Positions 47,739-57,410 of a stretch of DNA of 64,000 nt are shown here, piece after piece. The notes beneath the pieces were generated by a model, which was not told the DNA's origin, ran no database searches, and was given only the letters and a program-made list of their open reading frames with translations. Position numbers and translations under genes: made by a program. Position 1 is the stretch's first letter; each line of letters begins with the position of its first letter. Origin of the DNA: Marinithermofilum abyssi (GTDB taxonomy: Bacteria > Bacillota > Bacilli > Thermoactinomycetales > DSM-45169); contig NZ_BMHQ01000001.1 of NCBI RefSeq assembly GCF_014641195.1, forward strand, positions 211,199 to 275,198. Reading direction: 5' to 3'.

Positions 47739-48982
47739 TGTGCTTCCACTTCCGCTTTCTTTTCCACCCAGGTCAGTTCGTCATACAACTGATGGGCCAG
47801 CTTCTTCCGGTCGCCGGCACGGTCGATATAATTGCGCCCCCGTTGGGCAATAGCATCCAGCTCTTCCCGGGAAGTATCCCTCAGCTGTATCATCGCGCGG
47901 GCAAAACCTTCCGGATTTTCGGCCCCGCTGAAGATGCCGACTTGGTTCTCTTCCACAATCTCGCGAACTTCTCCGTCTACCGTGGTAATAATGGGCTTGC
48001 CCACAAACATGTAATCAAACAGCTTGTTGGGTCGGGCACCGCGGAAAATCTCATTGTCGGCCAAAGAGATGATACCAGCGTCCGCTGCTTGAATGTAGTT
48101 GTAGACTTCCCCTTTCGGAACCGGATCCAAGAGACGGACATTGGTCAAACCCTTTTCCTCCACAATCCGTCTCAACTTGGCTTTTTCCGGACCGTCCCCG
48201 ATCAGGACGATGGACATGTCGTCAGGCAGGTGCTCCCCCGCCTTCACCACATACTCCAATGCGTTGGCCGGACCGTGAGCCCCGGCATAGAGAGCCACGT
48301 AATGATCCTCCGGCACGCCCATCAACCGCCGGTACTCCGATTTCAAAGAGGGGTCCGGCTCCCATGATCCCACAACGATCCCGTTGGGAATCAGACTGAT
48401 TTTTTCGGGATCAATCCCTTTCTGTTGAACGAACTTCCGTTGATATTCCGTCAATACGACGATTTTATCCGCTTTACGATACAGGAAGGATTCCATCCAA
48501 GTAAGCGCTTTAATCACCCACGGATTCTTCAAACCGTCCATCTTAATCAACGTATCGGGCCACAAGTCCCGCACCTCGAATACAAACGGACAACGCTTCA
48601 ATTTGGACAGGAGCCAACCGGAAAATCCGGTCAACAAATGCGGCGAGGAAGCGATCAGCACATCCGGCCGCCCCTGAAACAAGCCTTTGAGAAAAAACAG
48701 AGCGGCAAAGCTAACCATATTGATGACCCGTCGGGCATCGTTCCGGGCATGCGGAAACGACCACAGCCACCGCAGCCGGAGACCTGGAACCTTCTCGATT
48801 TCCTGTTTGTCCTTGTCCGTCACAAAGGTGCGTCGGGAATGGTTAAAGGAAGAGAGCCACAACGTAACCTCCGCTCCCTCTTCCTCCACCCACTCCCGGG
48901 CCAGTTCATAATGTCGGGTAATCCCTCCGAGATTCGGCGGAACGGCATAGTGGTTAGCAATCCAGATACGCAACAGATTCAC
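47735..48982 (-). CDS. Glycosyltransferase family 4 (WbuB-like)
   Basis: A retaining GT-B glycosyltransferase of about 415 aa. The N-terminal half has WIANHYAVPPNLGGITRHYELA, and FEVRDLWPDTLIKM, which is typical of the WbuB/CapM-like subgroup. The C-terminal half has ALYAGAHGPANALEYVVKAG and the donor-binding RGARPNKLFDYMFVGKPII. It adds a sugar to the lipid-linked repeat on the cytoplasmic face. The start is probably GTG at 48982, just 4 bases before the end of the upstream gene; TTG at 48973 is the alternative. Confidence 0.88.
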   Translation of the reverse strand: MNLLRIWIANHYAVPPNLGGITRHYELAREWVEEEGAEVTLWLSSFNHSRRTFVTDKDKQEIEKVPGLRLRWLWSFPHARNDARRVINMVSFAALFFLKGLFQGRPDVLIASSPHLLTGFSGWLLSKLKRCPFVFEVRDLWPDTLIKMDGLKNPWVIKALTWMESFLYRKADKIVVLTEYQRKFVQQKGIDPEKISLIPNGIVVGSWEPDPSLKSEYRRLMGVPEDHYVALYAGAHGPANALEYVVKAGEHLPDDMSIVLIGDGPEKAKLRRIVEEKGLTNVRLLDPVPKGEVYNYIQAADAGIISLADNEIFRGARPNKLFDYMFVGKPIITTVDGEVREIVEENQVGIFSGAENPEGFARAMIQLRDTSREELDAIAQRGRNYIDRAGDRKKLAHQLYDELTWVEKKAEVEAQ

Positions 48983-48986
48983 TTCC

Positions 48987-50105
48987 TTATTCCCCTGATA
49001 ACTCCTGGTAAAGCTGGAGCAGCTTTTTCTCCTCAACTTGCCAGTTGTAGATTTCCCGATGAGCGCGGCGGCCATGCTCGGCCATTTCCTCACGTCGTTC
49101 GGGATCTTGCAGGATCCGAGCCACCTTCTCTGCCATCTCTTCGGGGTTAAGCGGGTCCGTCATCAGTCCGCAATCGCTCCCGGTGACGATTTCCCGCCAC
49201 AGCGGAAAATCGGTGGCCACGACAGGCAGCCCGGCAGCCATATATTCAAACAATTTAATCGGCAATGACTCACGGTAGTTTTCAATGGGATGGAGACAAA
49301 CCAGCCCCACCTTTCCTTTCGACAGCCACCCCTTAACTTCCTCGAACGGAATCCGGCCGTGCAGGAAAACCTTCTTCTCCCGCAACCGCTCCTCATCACG
49401 ATCTTCTTCCCGGATGTGCTGCAGGGGGCCGATGAGATGAAGCTCTGCCTCCAACTCTTTTGGAAGATGATCCATCATCTCGATCATTTCTTTATATCCC
49501 CGCAAATAGGAGATACCGCCCACATACAAGATCCGGTTGACCTCGTCCCGCTCGCCGGCCGGTTCCACTTCCATCGGTAAGGGGTAATTTTTGATCACTT
49601 CCACCCTGCGTACACCGGCATCCGTAAATTGCCGGGCAATGGATTCGGTGGCGGTCACCACCGCCGACAATGATTTGGCCAACCCCTTCTCCACCCGGTG
49701 TACCAGCCTAGACAAAGGGGAACGCATGGGCTTCGGAATCCAGGGTTTGGTATGGATTTGCTTGGGCAGATCCTCATGGGCATCGTAGATGACCGAAGAA
49801 CGGGTCTTCCGCTTGAGAAGCCAGCCCCAGGGGAGCAACTCCGGATCATGAAAATGGAAGCGGTCTGCTCCGCTTGACAGGGCACGGCGATACAGCCGCC
49901 ACCCGTTCACCAGACGCTCCCACTTGGAACGATGGGGCCGAAGCCCCACCACTTTCACTCCCTGGATCCACTTTTCTCCAAAATCCGCCAACGCATGCAG
50001 CTCCACATCATAACCGGCACGGGCGAGGGATACCGCCTGTTTGTGCAAAATCCGCGAATCGTTGTAGATGTGAACGGAGCTCATTATCATTACTTTCTCC
50101 GCCAT
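48987..50105 (-). CDS. Glycosyltransferase family 4
   Basis: A 372-aa GT-B transferase. The start is MAEKVMIMSSVHIYNDSRIL; the acceptor half includes FHFHDPELLPWGWLL and VIYDAHEDLPKQI. The donor half includes LYVGGISYLRGYKEMIEMM and PIKLFEYMAAGLPVVATDFP with the conserved Glu pair. The ATG at 50105 has AAAGGGG 7 bases upstream; an ATG nine codons earlier overlaps the stop of the polymerase gene as ATGA and is the alternative. Confidence 0.88.
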   Translation of the reverse strand: MAEKVMIMSSVHIYNDSRILHKQAVSLARAGYDVELHALADFGEKWIQGVKVVGLRPHRSKWERLVNGWRLYRRALSSGADRFHFHDPELLPWGWLLKRKTRSSVIYDAHEDLPKQIHTKPWIPKPMRSPLSRLVHRVEKGLAKSLSAVVTATESIARQFTDAGVRRVEVIKNYPLPMEVEPAGERDEVNRILYVGGISYLRGYKEMIEMMDHLPKELEAELHLIGPLQHIREEDRDEERLREKKVFLHGRIPFEEVKGWLSKGKVGLVCLHPIENYRESLPIKLFEYMAAGLPVVATDFPLWREIVTGSDCGLMTDPLNPEEMAEKVARILQDPERREEMAEHGRRAHREIYNWQVEEKKLLQLYQELSGE

Positions 50106-50128
50106 CGTCGGTCCCCTTTCCGTTTCCG

Positions 50129-51526
50129 TCATGCTGTCGATGATTCCTCTCGGTTCCGTCCGATTTCTCGCTCTCCCGTAGCCACCACCGCCAGGGCAAA
50201 GCCGTAAACAACCCACATCGGTGTAAAATGAATCGCTGTGCTGGGTGACATCCCGCCAAAGAAGTATCCGATCAAGGAGATGAAGGAAGCAGCTGCTCCC
50301 CACCGGATCCATGGCGAAATCTGGGGTGACCGCTTCAAACTGGCCAACCGCCACAAGCGGTACAGCAGCCAGAAATAAAGCCCCATGTACATCACAAAAA
50401 TCGGAACGCCGAAGTTGACGAGCACTTCCGCCCACCAATTGTGCATGTTGGTCTTACCTTCCACACCGGGGGCCCCTTTCATGAGGGCTTCGATGTTTCC
50501 GGCGCCCACTCCCATGTAATGGCTGTTCCGCAGGAAATGAAGGCCGTTCATAATCAGGTACTTCCGGATCGCGATGCTTTTATCCCCGGAGGCCGGCTCT
50601 TCTTCACCCTGGGGTTGTTGCCCACCTTCTTGGAAATTCCAAGGCTGCCGCAAATCATGAATAACCCCTAAGGTCGTTCCCAGTTTGCTTCGGGTTTTAT
50701 CCGATAACAGTGTCGAGGTCAGACCGACGGTGATGACTGCCGCCACCAGCACCAACACAATACCTTTTGTCACGTTTTTTCGGTTGAGGTCTTCCCGTTT
50801 CACCGAGAAGGGGAGAATCGCCAACCAGGTGAAAAACGCCAGCGGCAGGGCGAAACCGGAGTTGCTGCGGGAGCCGGTCACAAACAAGCAACACAGGGCA
50901 ATCACGCCGATGATATATACCGTCGTCCGCAGCTTCCTGCGCATCGGGATCATATACATCGCCGTTGCCAGAAAGGGGAGACCCAAGGTAATCGCCGTAG
51001 CAAAGTCGTTCTGGTTGCTGAAGAAGGAAGTGGGATCTCCGCTGTCTTTTCCGAAATACCGGGAAGAGGGCAAGTGCCAAAAAGTAACGGCTTCAATCAA
51101 ACCGTAGACAACGATCAGGGAAAACACGCCGAACAGGACCTGGCTGGTCTGCTCCAGGTTCTTTTCCGACTTTACAAAGAAAGGAAAAGAAAGACATAAT
51201 AGGAGCATCGTGAACAGGAAAACGACATACTTGATTCCCATTCCCATGTTGACCACCCAGGTCAACGACAGTACGGCATAGGTAACCCAGAAAGCGAAAA
51301 AGCCCGTGTACCACCGTATGGGGTACATATGAAAGGACTCCAGCCGCTGCTGATTCACCCAGCGAAGAATCAACCCTGCTGCCAGGAGGATAAACGCCAG
51401 ACGGAAAAATGTCATTTTAAAACCCGGCATCGGGATTCCCAACGTTGGCCCCAAAACGGCGAAAATCACCATCAAATTGAACAACATATTCAGTTTTTGT
51501 TGTCTCGGCAGAGGAAGAGTACTCAT
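50129..51526 (-). CDS. O-antigen polymerase/ligase family protein (Wzy-like)
   Basis: A 465-aa protein with about 11-12 membrane helices and a large extracytoplasmic loop near residues 300-360 (QPWNFQEGGQQPQGEE...GVGAGNIEALMKG). The loop ends in MHNWWAEVLVNFGV, the HN/NxxxE pattern of the Wzy/WaaL PF04932 family. It would polymerise lipid-linked repeats outside the membrane. The ATG at 51526 follows AAAGGTGA at 6 bases. Confidence 0.87.
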   Translation of the reverse strand: MSTLPLPRQQKLNMLFNLMVIFAVLGPTLGIPMPGFKMTFFRLAFILLAAGLILRWVNQQRLESFHMYPIRWYTGFFAFWVTYAVLSLTWVVNMGMGIKYVVFLFTMLLLCLSFPFFVKSEKNLEQTSQVLFGVFSLIVVYGLIEAVTFWHLPSSRYFGKDSGDPTSFFSNQNDFATAITLGLPFLATAMYMIPMRRKLRTTVYIIGVIALCCLFVTGSRSNSGFALPLAFFTWLAILPFSVKREDLNRKNVTKGIVLVLVAAVITVGLTSTLLSDKTRSKLGTTLGVIHDLRQPWNFQEGGQQPQGEEEPASGDKSIAIRKYLIMNGLHFLRNSHYMGVGAGNIEALMKGAPGVEGKTNMHNWWAEVLVNFGVPIFVMYMGLYFWLLYRLWRLASLKRSPQISPWIRWGAAASFISLIGYFFGGMSPSTAIHFTPMWVVYGFALAVVATGEREIGRNREESSTA

Positions 51527-51532
51527 TGACAC

Positions 51533-52996
51533 TCACCTTTTTCGTGCAGGTTTGAGCAACCGCTGGCGAATGACGGCGAGAGACCGGAAATCAAACAGTC
51601 CCGTGACAAACACAGCCGTAACCAATACAATGACTGCTATCACATAGTAGAACCACAATCCCTGCCAGTCATTCACCTGAAGCCATGTAATGCCGACCAT
51701 CAATCCCAGATACAGTGCGAAATAGCTCAGCATCGACCGCATCCGAAAATCAACGGTGTATACGGCTTGAGCTTTTCGATAAATCGAAAGGAAAACGAAG
51801 AGATACGTGATGACGGACATGGCCGCTGTGCCCCATACTCCAACCACGGGGATAAGGATGAAGTTCCCGATAAAGTAAAGGACCGATGCAACCATGAACG
51901 TTTTGGAGATGGTTTTGGTTTGTTTGTGGATCAAAAGACCCACACCGACGATCAAGTGCATCGTGTTCAGCACTGTGCCCAGTGACAGCATCCATACGTA
52001 GGGATACGCCGCGAAATATTCGGGCGAACCGGTAATCAGCCTGACCAGCGGCTCGATAATGAAGGTCAGTCCCATGATGAAGAAGGTGCCGATCACCAAA
52101 AAGGCACGTCCCAACAAGCTGTATATCCGAGGGGCATCTTCCCTCTCCTTGATCGACATGGAGAAGGGGCGCCACGCCAACTGAAATGCGGCTGTCAGCA
52201 GGGCGATCATACTGGCCAACCGGACCGCTGCGCCAAAAATCCCTGCCTGTTCTGGCGAAATCATATGGTATATCATCGGACGGCTCAGGGCGTTCATCAC
52301 CCAAAAAGCCAACAAAGTCGGCAGTAAGGGAGCTCCGTAATGGAGAAGATCCGTAATATGCTTACGGGTGATATGACGTGTAAATTCTTTACGGAACATC
52401 CACATCAGGATCAAAGCGACGATCCATTGGCCAATGACCTGGCCGACAAAAATGCCGACAACACCGGCCCCTTCATAAACTACAAAGTAAATGCTTAGAA
52501 CGGAAGAGCCGATCACGTAGCCCATGCTCCCGATATTGAAGGTCCACACGCGGCGGCTGAATCGCGCATAGGCCAACACTTGCTGAATGATCACATTGGC
52601 GACAATGGTCAACATCGCGTAAAAGATCAGCGCTTCATACCCGGTCGGATTTTCATAGAGCACATTCGCCAAAGGCGCGCCGGCAAGCAAAGCAAGTAAT
52701 AAAAAGATGAGGCTGATGGCCGTGGGAAACAACACGGAGGATGTGAAATATGCGCGCCGGTCGGTTTCGTCCTTGGCGTCAAAAAAGTAAAATGCCAATG
52801 CTGTATCCGTGCCCAGTATACACAAATAGGTGACGACCATTGCAATCGTGTTGGTCATATCCCAATCCCCGAACTGGGAAGGTTCCAGGCTTCGGGTGTA
52901 GATGGGAAACAGAAAAAGGGCGACCAGTTTGTTTCCCATCATCGCGATCGCAAAGGCCGCGGAATCAGAGAAAAGTTGTTTGATTTTCTGTAGCAT
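51533..52996 (-). CDS. Polysaccharide flippase (Wzx-like, MOP superfamily)
   Basis: A 487-aa protein with about 14 membrane helices. The N-terminal segment SAAFAIAMMGNKLVALFLFPIYTRSLEPSQFGDWD (in the full protein) is typical of RfbX/Wzx. It would move the lipid-linked repeat unit across the membrane for the polymerase next door. The ATG at 52996 lies 7 bases after AAAGGGG. Confidence 0.9.
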   Translation of the reverse strand: MLQKIKQLFSDSAAFAIAMMGNKLVALFLFPIYTRSLEPSQFGDWDMTNTIAMVVTYLCILGTDTALAFYFFDAKDETDRRAYFTSSVLFPTAISLIFLLLALLAGAPLANVLYENPTGYEALIFYAMLTIVANVIIQQVLAYARFSRRVWTFNIGSMGYVIGSSVLSIYFVVYEGAGVVGIFVGQVIGQWIVALILMWMFRKEFTRHITRKHITDLLHYGAPLLPTLLAFWVMNALSRPMIYHMISPEQAGIFGAAVRLASMIALLTAAFQLAWRPFSMSIKEREDAPRIYSLLGRAFLVIGTFFIMGLTFIIEPLVRLITGSPEYFAAYPYVWMLSLGTVLNTMHLIVGVGLLIHKQTKTISKTFMVASVLYFIGNFILIPVVGVWGTAAMSVITYLFVFLSIYRKAQAVYTVDFRMRSMLSYFALYLGLMVGITWLQVNDWQGLWFYYVIAVIVLVTAVFVTGLFDFRSLAVIRQRLLKPARKR

Positions 52997-53015
52997 ACAA
53001 TGCCCCTTTACCTTT

Positions 53016-53756
53016 TCACTTGGGGCGCAGCTCCTTTTCGGGAACCGGTCGTAAAAGCCGTGCCGGAACACCGACGTACACTTGGGCCGGCTCCGTATCC
53101 CGGTTGACTACGGCACCTGCGGCGATGAAGCTCTCTTCTGCAACAGTCACACCGGGAAGCAGAACAGCTCCGCCGCCGACCCGAGCCCCCGTCTTTACAT
53201 GAGGTCCTTTGACATAGCGGAAGCGTTCCTCTGTGCGCCCCATGAAGTTGTCGTTGGTTGTCGTAACCGCAGGTGCGATAAAAACATGATCCTCCAATGT
53301 GGTATATGCGGTGATATAAGCATTGGTTTGGATCTTGGTGTAGGAACCGATTCGGACTTGGTTCTCTACGGCAACTCCCCGGCCGATGACTACAGCATCT
53401 CCGATCGAACACTTTTCCCGAATAAACGCCTGGTCCGCCACCAGCACGTCACGGCCCAGTCGACTGCCCCGGTAGAGCACCACCTGAGAACCGATGGTGG
53501 AACCTTCCCCGATCTCCAGGGGAGGTAGTTCGGCATCCACTTTGACCGTGCTGGTTTTGGCCGGCTTGGGCCAGCGTCCGATCACACTGTTGTCGGAAAT
53601 GGTGACGTTGGAACCGATACGGGTTCCGGCATGAATCGTCACATGGTTTCCGATGGTCACATTATCGCCTAAAATGACGTCTTCTTCAATAACGGAGAAA
53701 TGGCCCACCGATACATTTACGCCTTTGGTCGCAGTCGGATGAATCACGTGATTCAT
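53016..53756 (-). CDS. Left-handed beta-helix N-acetyltransferase (WbpD-like)
   Basis: A 246-aa hexapeptide-repeat acyltransferase with many [LIV]-G-x4 turns (VGHFSVIEEDVILGDNVTIG; IGRGVAVENQVRIGSYTKIQ). The end GAVVNRDTEPAQVYVGVPARLLRPV is family-typical. In context it should acetylate the 3-amino group of the UDP-3-amino-GlcNAc-uronate made by the neighbouring WbpA, WbpB and WbpE homologues. It is somewhat longer than Pseudomonas WbpD (about 190 aa), so a related acetyltransferase role is possible. Confidence 0.82.
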   Translation of the reverse strand: MNHVIHPTATKGVNVSVGHFSVIEEDVILGDNVTIGNHVTIHAGTRIGSNVTISDNSVIGRWPKPAKTSTVKVDAELPPLEIGEGSTIGSQVVLYRGSRLGRDVLVADQAFIREKCSIGDAVVIGRGVAVENQVRIGSYTKIQTNAYITAYTTLEDHVFIAPAVTTTNDNFMGRTEERFRYVKGPHVKTGARVGGGAVLLPGVTVAEESFIAAGAVVNRDTEPAQVYVGVPARLLRPVPEKELRPK

Positions 53757-53766
53757 GGAAAACCCC

Positions 53767-55080
53767 TCAAATCTTTTCGTAATCGGCGCGGATTTCCTTC
53801 ACATCTTTCAGTGCATTCCGCGTATCAAAGATCACTTTGGACTTATTGGCAATCAGCTGATAGTCGTAGGCAGTGTGATCGGTGGTGACGAGCACGATAT
53901 CTGCTTTTTCCAGAAGTTCGGCCGTTAACTCTTCGCTCTCATAGGTGCGTCCGTCCACTTTGAAAGAAGGAATGTGCGGATCGTTCACCGTCAAGTTGGC
54001 CCCGTACTTCTCCAGCTGCCGGATAATGTCCAGCACCGGCGACTCGCGCATATCATCGATATCCCGCTTGTAGGCGACACCCAAGATCAGCACGTTTGCC
54101 CCGTTCATCGCTTTGCCGTAACGGTTGAGAATCTTCATGGTGCGCTCCACCACGAATTCCGGCATGTAGTTGTTGATTTCCCCGGCCAGTTCAATCAAGC
54201 GGGTGTGGTACTTGTATTCCCGGGCTTTCCAGGTGAGGTAATAGGGGTCGATCGGGATACAGTGTCCACCCAGACCCGGCCCCGGGTAGAAAGCCATAAA
54301 GCCATAGGGTTTCGTTTTGGCCGCTTCAATCACTTCCCACACGTCAATGCCCATCTTGTTGCAAAGAATAGCCATCTCGTTGGCAAGGGCGATGTTGATA
54401 TTGCGGAAGGTGTTCTCCAGAATTTTTTCCATTTCCGCCACTGCCGGGCTAGATACCTCAAACACTTCCCCTTCCAGTACGTTGCGGTACAGTGCTGCCG
54501 CCACCCGGGTACAGGCAGGCGTAATCCCGCCGACCACTTTGGGGGTGTTCTTCGTGTTATACACCTTGTTGCCGGGGTCCACCCGCTCCGGGGAGAAAGC
54601 CAAATAGAAATCCTCGCCGGTTTTCAGTCCGGTTTCTTCCAGGATCGGTTTCACCACTTCTTCGGTGGTTCCGGGATAGGTGGTGCTTTCCAAAACCACC
54701 AGCATGCCGGGATGCAGCCGTTTGGCGATTTCCCGGGTGGACGCCTCCACATAGGAAGTGTCCGGCTGTTGGTACAGATCCAGCGGCGTCGGTACGCAAA
54801 TGGCGACGGCATCCACTTCTTCGATGTGAGAATAATCGGTGGTGGCTTTAAGTTTGCCGGCTTTCACGATCGCGGCCAGCTCCTCATCCACCACATCCCC
54901 GATGTAGTTGATCCCGTCGTTTACCATGTCGACGCGTTTTTGTTGCACATCGAAACCAATGACTCGATATCCGGCTTTCGCCTTTTCCACGGCCAGGGGA
55001 AGACCCACATAACCCAGACCGACAACACCGATCACAGCCGATTTATCGTTGATTTTTGCGAGAGTATTTTCCATGCTCAC
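53767..55080 (-). CDS. UDP-N-acetylglucosamine 6-dehydrogenase (WbpA-like)
   Basis: A 437-aa NAD-dependent nucleotide-sugar dehydrogenase that oxidises C6 to the uronic acid in two steps. N-terminal Rossmann VIGVVGLGYVGLPLAVEK, central domain with ENTFRNINIALANEMAILC, and the catalytic cysteine in GPGLGGHCIPIDPYYLTWKA. The sequence is of the WbpA/WbpO group rather than UDP-glucose dehydrogenase. The start is GTG at 55080 or ATG at 55074. Confidence 0.9.
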   Translation of the reverse strand: MSMENTLAKINDKSAVIGVVGLGYVGLPLAVEKAKAGYRVIGFDVQQKRVDMVNDGINYIGDVVDEELAAIVKAGKLKATTDYSHIEEVDAVAICVPTPLDLYQQPDTSYVEASTREIAKRLHPGMLVVLESTTYPGTTEEVVKPILEETGLKTGEDFYLAFSPERVDPGNKVYNTKNTPKVVGGITPACTRVAAALYRNVLEGEVFEVSSPAVAEMEKILENTFRNINIALANEMAILCNKMGIDVWEVIEAAKTKPYGFMAFYPGPGLGGHCIPIDPYYLTWKAREYKYHTRLIELAGEINNYMPEFVVERTMKILNRYGKAMNGANVLILGVAYKRDIDDMRESPVLDIIRQLEKYGANLTVNDPHIPSFKVDGRTYESEELTAELLEKADIVLVTTDHTAYDYQLIANKSKVIFDTRNALKDVKEIRADYEKI

Positions 55081-55096
55081 TATCCATCATCCTCAC

Positions 55097-56206
55097 TTAT
55101 TGGTAAAAGACTTTTACCAGGTTGGCAATGTGTCGGATCATCTCTTCGGAAAGCTCCGGATAAAGCGGCAGGGCCATGGTCCGTTTGGAAGCGGCCTCCG
55201 CTACCGGCAAATCGCCTTCTTGATATCCGAGATCCCGGTAGACTTCCTGCAGATGCAACGGCACCGGATAGTAGGCGTTGGTAGCCACCCCGTTGTTTTT
55301 GAGGTGCTCCATCAGCCCTTCTTTGTTTTCCGCCTGAATGATATACAGGTGGTAAATGTGCTTCCGGTCCTCTGCGGCAAAGGGGGTCACCACCGGCGTA
55401 TCTTTCAGCAGCTCATCATAGAGCCGGGCATGTTTCCGCCGGGCTTCGTTCCAGCTTTGCAGGTGTTTCAACTTAACCCGCAGGATGGCGGCCTGCATTT
55501 CATCCAGACGGCTGTTATAGCCGATCAGGCTGTTATAATACTTGGACTTGGGACTCCGTCCGTGGACCCGCAGGCTGCGAAGCTTACTGTCCAGCTCGGG
55601 ATCGTCGGTGACGATCATCCCGCCGTCTCCATATCCGCCCAGGTTTTTGGTCGGGAAAAAGGAAAAGGTGGCCGCATGACCCAGGGAGCCCACTTTGCGC
55701 CCTTTGTACTCGGCACCGATCGCCTGAGCCGCATCTTCCAGAACGAACAGGCTGTGTTCTTGAGCCAAAGCCATAACTTCGTCCATATCCGCCGGCTGGC
55801 CGAAGATATGCACCGGGATAATCGCTTTGGTCCGCTCGTTGATTTTATCTTTGATTTGGGATACATCCAGGTTGAACGTTTTCGGGTCGATATCGACGAA
55901 TACCGGCTTGGCTCCCAAACGGGATACGGATTCGGCAGTAGCAAAGAAAGTGAAGGGGGAAGTAATCACTTCGTCTCCCGGTCCGACCCCGGCAGCATCC
56001 AAGGTCAGCACCAGTGCATCGGTACCGTTTCCGACACCGATGCCATACCGGGCATCGCTGAAGGTAGCCACTTCTTCCTCCAACGCTTTCACTTCCGGAC
56101 CCAGGATGTAACGGCCGCTTTCCAATACGTTCAATACAGCTTTTTCCACATCCTCTTTAATCCCGGCATATTGGGCTTTCAGATCCAACAAAGGTGTCTG
56201 CTTCAT
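55097..56206 (-). CDS. DegT/DnrJ/EryC1 aminotransferase (WbpE-like)
   Basis: A 369-aa PLP-dependent sugar aminotransferase: MKQTPLLDLKAQYAGIKEDV, GVGNGTDALVLTLDAAGVGPGDEVI (in the full protein), VLEDAAQAIGAEYKG, and the PLP lysine in SFFPTKNLGGYGDGG. It would transfer an amino group from glutamate to the 3-keto sugar made by the upstream oxidoreductase. The start overlaps that gene's stop as ATGA, so the two proteins are made together, as expected for the coupled WbpB/WbpE reaction. Confidence 0.92.
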   Translation of the reverse strand: MKQTPLLDLKAQYAGIKEDVEKAVLNVLESGRYILGPEVKALEEEVATFSDARYGIGVGNGTDALVLTLDAAGVGPGDEVITSPFTFFATAESVSRLGAKPVFVDIDPKTFNLDVSQIKDKINERTKAIIPVHIFGQPADMDEVMALAQEHSLFVLEDAAQAIGAEYKGRKVGSLGHAATFSFFPTKNLGGYGDGGMIVTDDPELDSKLRSLRVHGRSPKSKYYNSLIGYNSRLDEMQAAILRVKLKHLQSWNEARRKHARLYDELLKDTPVVTPFAAEDRKHIYHLYIIQAENKEGLMEHLKNNGVATNAYYPVPLHLQEVYRDLGYQEGDLPVAEAASKRTMALPLYPELSEEMIRHIANLVKVFYQ

Positions 56207-57255
56207 TGAGGGTCCCCCGCTTTCTTGCTTTTTCGTTCCAGATCCGACATCTTCACGGCTTTCCCGGTTTCCGCCGCCGTCTGGCAAGCGATCACCAAGG
56301 CCAGTGCCCGCCGCCCGTCCTCTCCGCTGACCACGGGTTGGCGCCCTTCTTTCACTGCTTCCGTCATGTCCTGAATGATGCATTGATGTCCAGGCACACC
56401 AAAGGGGTCCTCTTCGATACGTTGAACGGTTTTTTCCGTTTCTTCTTCGGAGACCCCTTCGAAGTTCCAGGTTTTGATCCAGTTGGCGGTACGCCCGCCG
56501 ATCACTGCCGTTCCACTCTCACCGAACACGGACAGGGATTCTTCCAAGTTGCGGGGATAGATGGTGACCGCCGCTTCGATCACGCCCAGCGCTCCGTTTT
56601 TAAAACGCAACACGGACACCGAAGTATCTTCAGATTCAATGTTGCGCAGACGGGTGGCATGATAGGAAGAAACCTCTTCCACTTCTCCCATCATCCACAG
56701 GAGCAAATCCAGGTTGTGAATCGCCTGGTTCATCAGCACCCCGCCGTCGAGAGCTCGGGTTCCCCGCCAGGGAGCCTGGTCATAGTATTCTTGATTTCGA
56801 TTCCAACGCACGGTGGCGTTGGCATGGCTCAATTTGCCGAACGCCCCTTCTTCCATCTTACGGCGCAACTCCTTCATCGCCGGACGGAAGCGGTTGGGGT
56901 GAACCACCGTCAGCAACACTCCATTCTTTTCGCACGCTTCAATCATCCGATCCGCATCTTCCAGTGTTAATGCCATCGGCTTTTCCACCACGACATGTTT
57001 GCCCGCTTCTGCGGCTTGGATGGTAAGTGCCGGGTGCAACCCGCTGGGTGTGCAAATGTTGACGACATCCAACCGATCCGATTGCAACATGTCTGCCAGG
57101 TCGGTATAGCCTTCTACTCCCTCTTGAAGAAAAGGCTCCAGGCGATCTGGATCCTTATCACACACTGCCGTCAACTCTGCACCTTTAACGGCAGCAATGG
57201 CATCCACGTGTTTTTTTGCAATATGTCCACAACCGACAATACCGTATCGTATCAA
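56203..57255 (-). CDS. Gfo/Idh/MocA oxidoreductase (WbpB-like)
   Basis: A 350-aa NAD-dependent oxidoreductase: N-terminal Rossmann IRYGIVGCGHIAKKHVDAIA, and the catalytic EKPMALTLEDADRMIEACE. In the WbpB/WbpE pathway it oxidises the 3-hydroxyl of UDP-GlcNAc-uronate, with NAD recycled by 2-oxoglutarate. The start is TTG at 57255: GAGGG lies 7 bases upstream, and the Rossmann motif must start at once. It is the first gene of the operon down to at least 53 kb, with PhoP-like boxes upstream. Confidence 0.88.
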   Translation of the reverse strand: MIRYGIVGCGHIAKKHVDAIAAVKGAELTAVCDKDPDRLEPFLQEGVEGYTDLADMLQSDRLDVVNICTPSGLHPALTIQAAEAGKHVVVEKPMALTLEDADRMIEACEKNGVLLTVVHPNRFRPAMKELRRKMEEGAFGKLSHANATVRWNRNQEYYDQAPWRGTRALDGGVLMNQAIHNLDLLLWMMGEVEEVSSYHATRLRNIESEDTSVSVLRFKNGALGVIEAAVTIYPRNLEESLSVFGESGTAVIGGRTANWIKTWNFEGVSEEETEKTVQRIEEDPFGVPGHQCIIQDMTEAVKEGRQPVVSGEDGRRALALVIACQTAAETGKAVKMSDLERKSKKAGDPQ

Positions 57256-57325
57256 CGATCGTCCCTCTTTTCTTCCAGCTCCGAACTTTTGTATGAACAG
57301 CCAGCCGACCGGCCGGCAGGGAAAT

Positions 57326-57342
57326 GTTACACAAAGATTACA
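57326..57342 (+). promoter_or_regulatory. PhoP-box-like pair C
   Basis: GTTACA (57326) and ATTACA (57337), 11 bases apart, 70-87 bases upstream of the WbpB-like start. An additional inverted repeat ATGTTACA/TGTAACAT spans 57324-57364. Confidence 0.5.
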
Positions 57343-57410
57343 AAACTCGATTCCAATGTAACATAGCTGCAATGTTTTGGGTATCCCCTGAGGAGAGTCT
57401 TAACAAAATC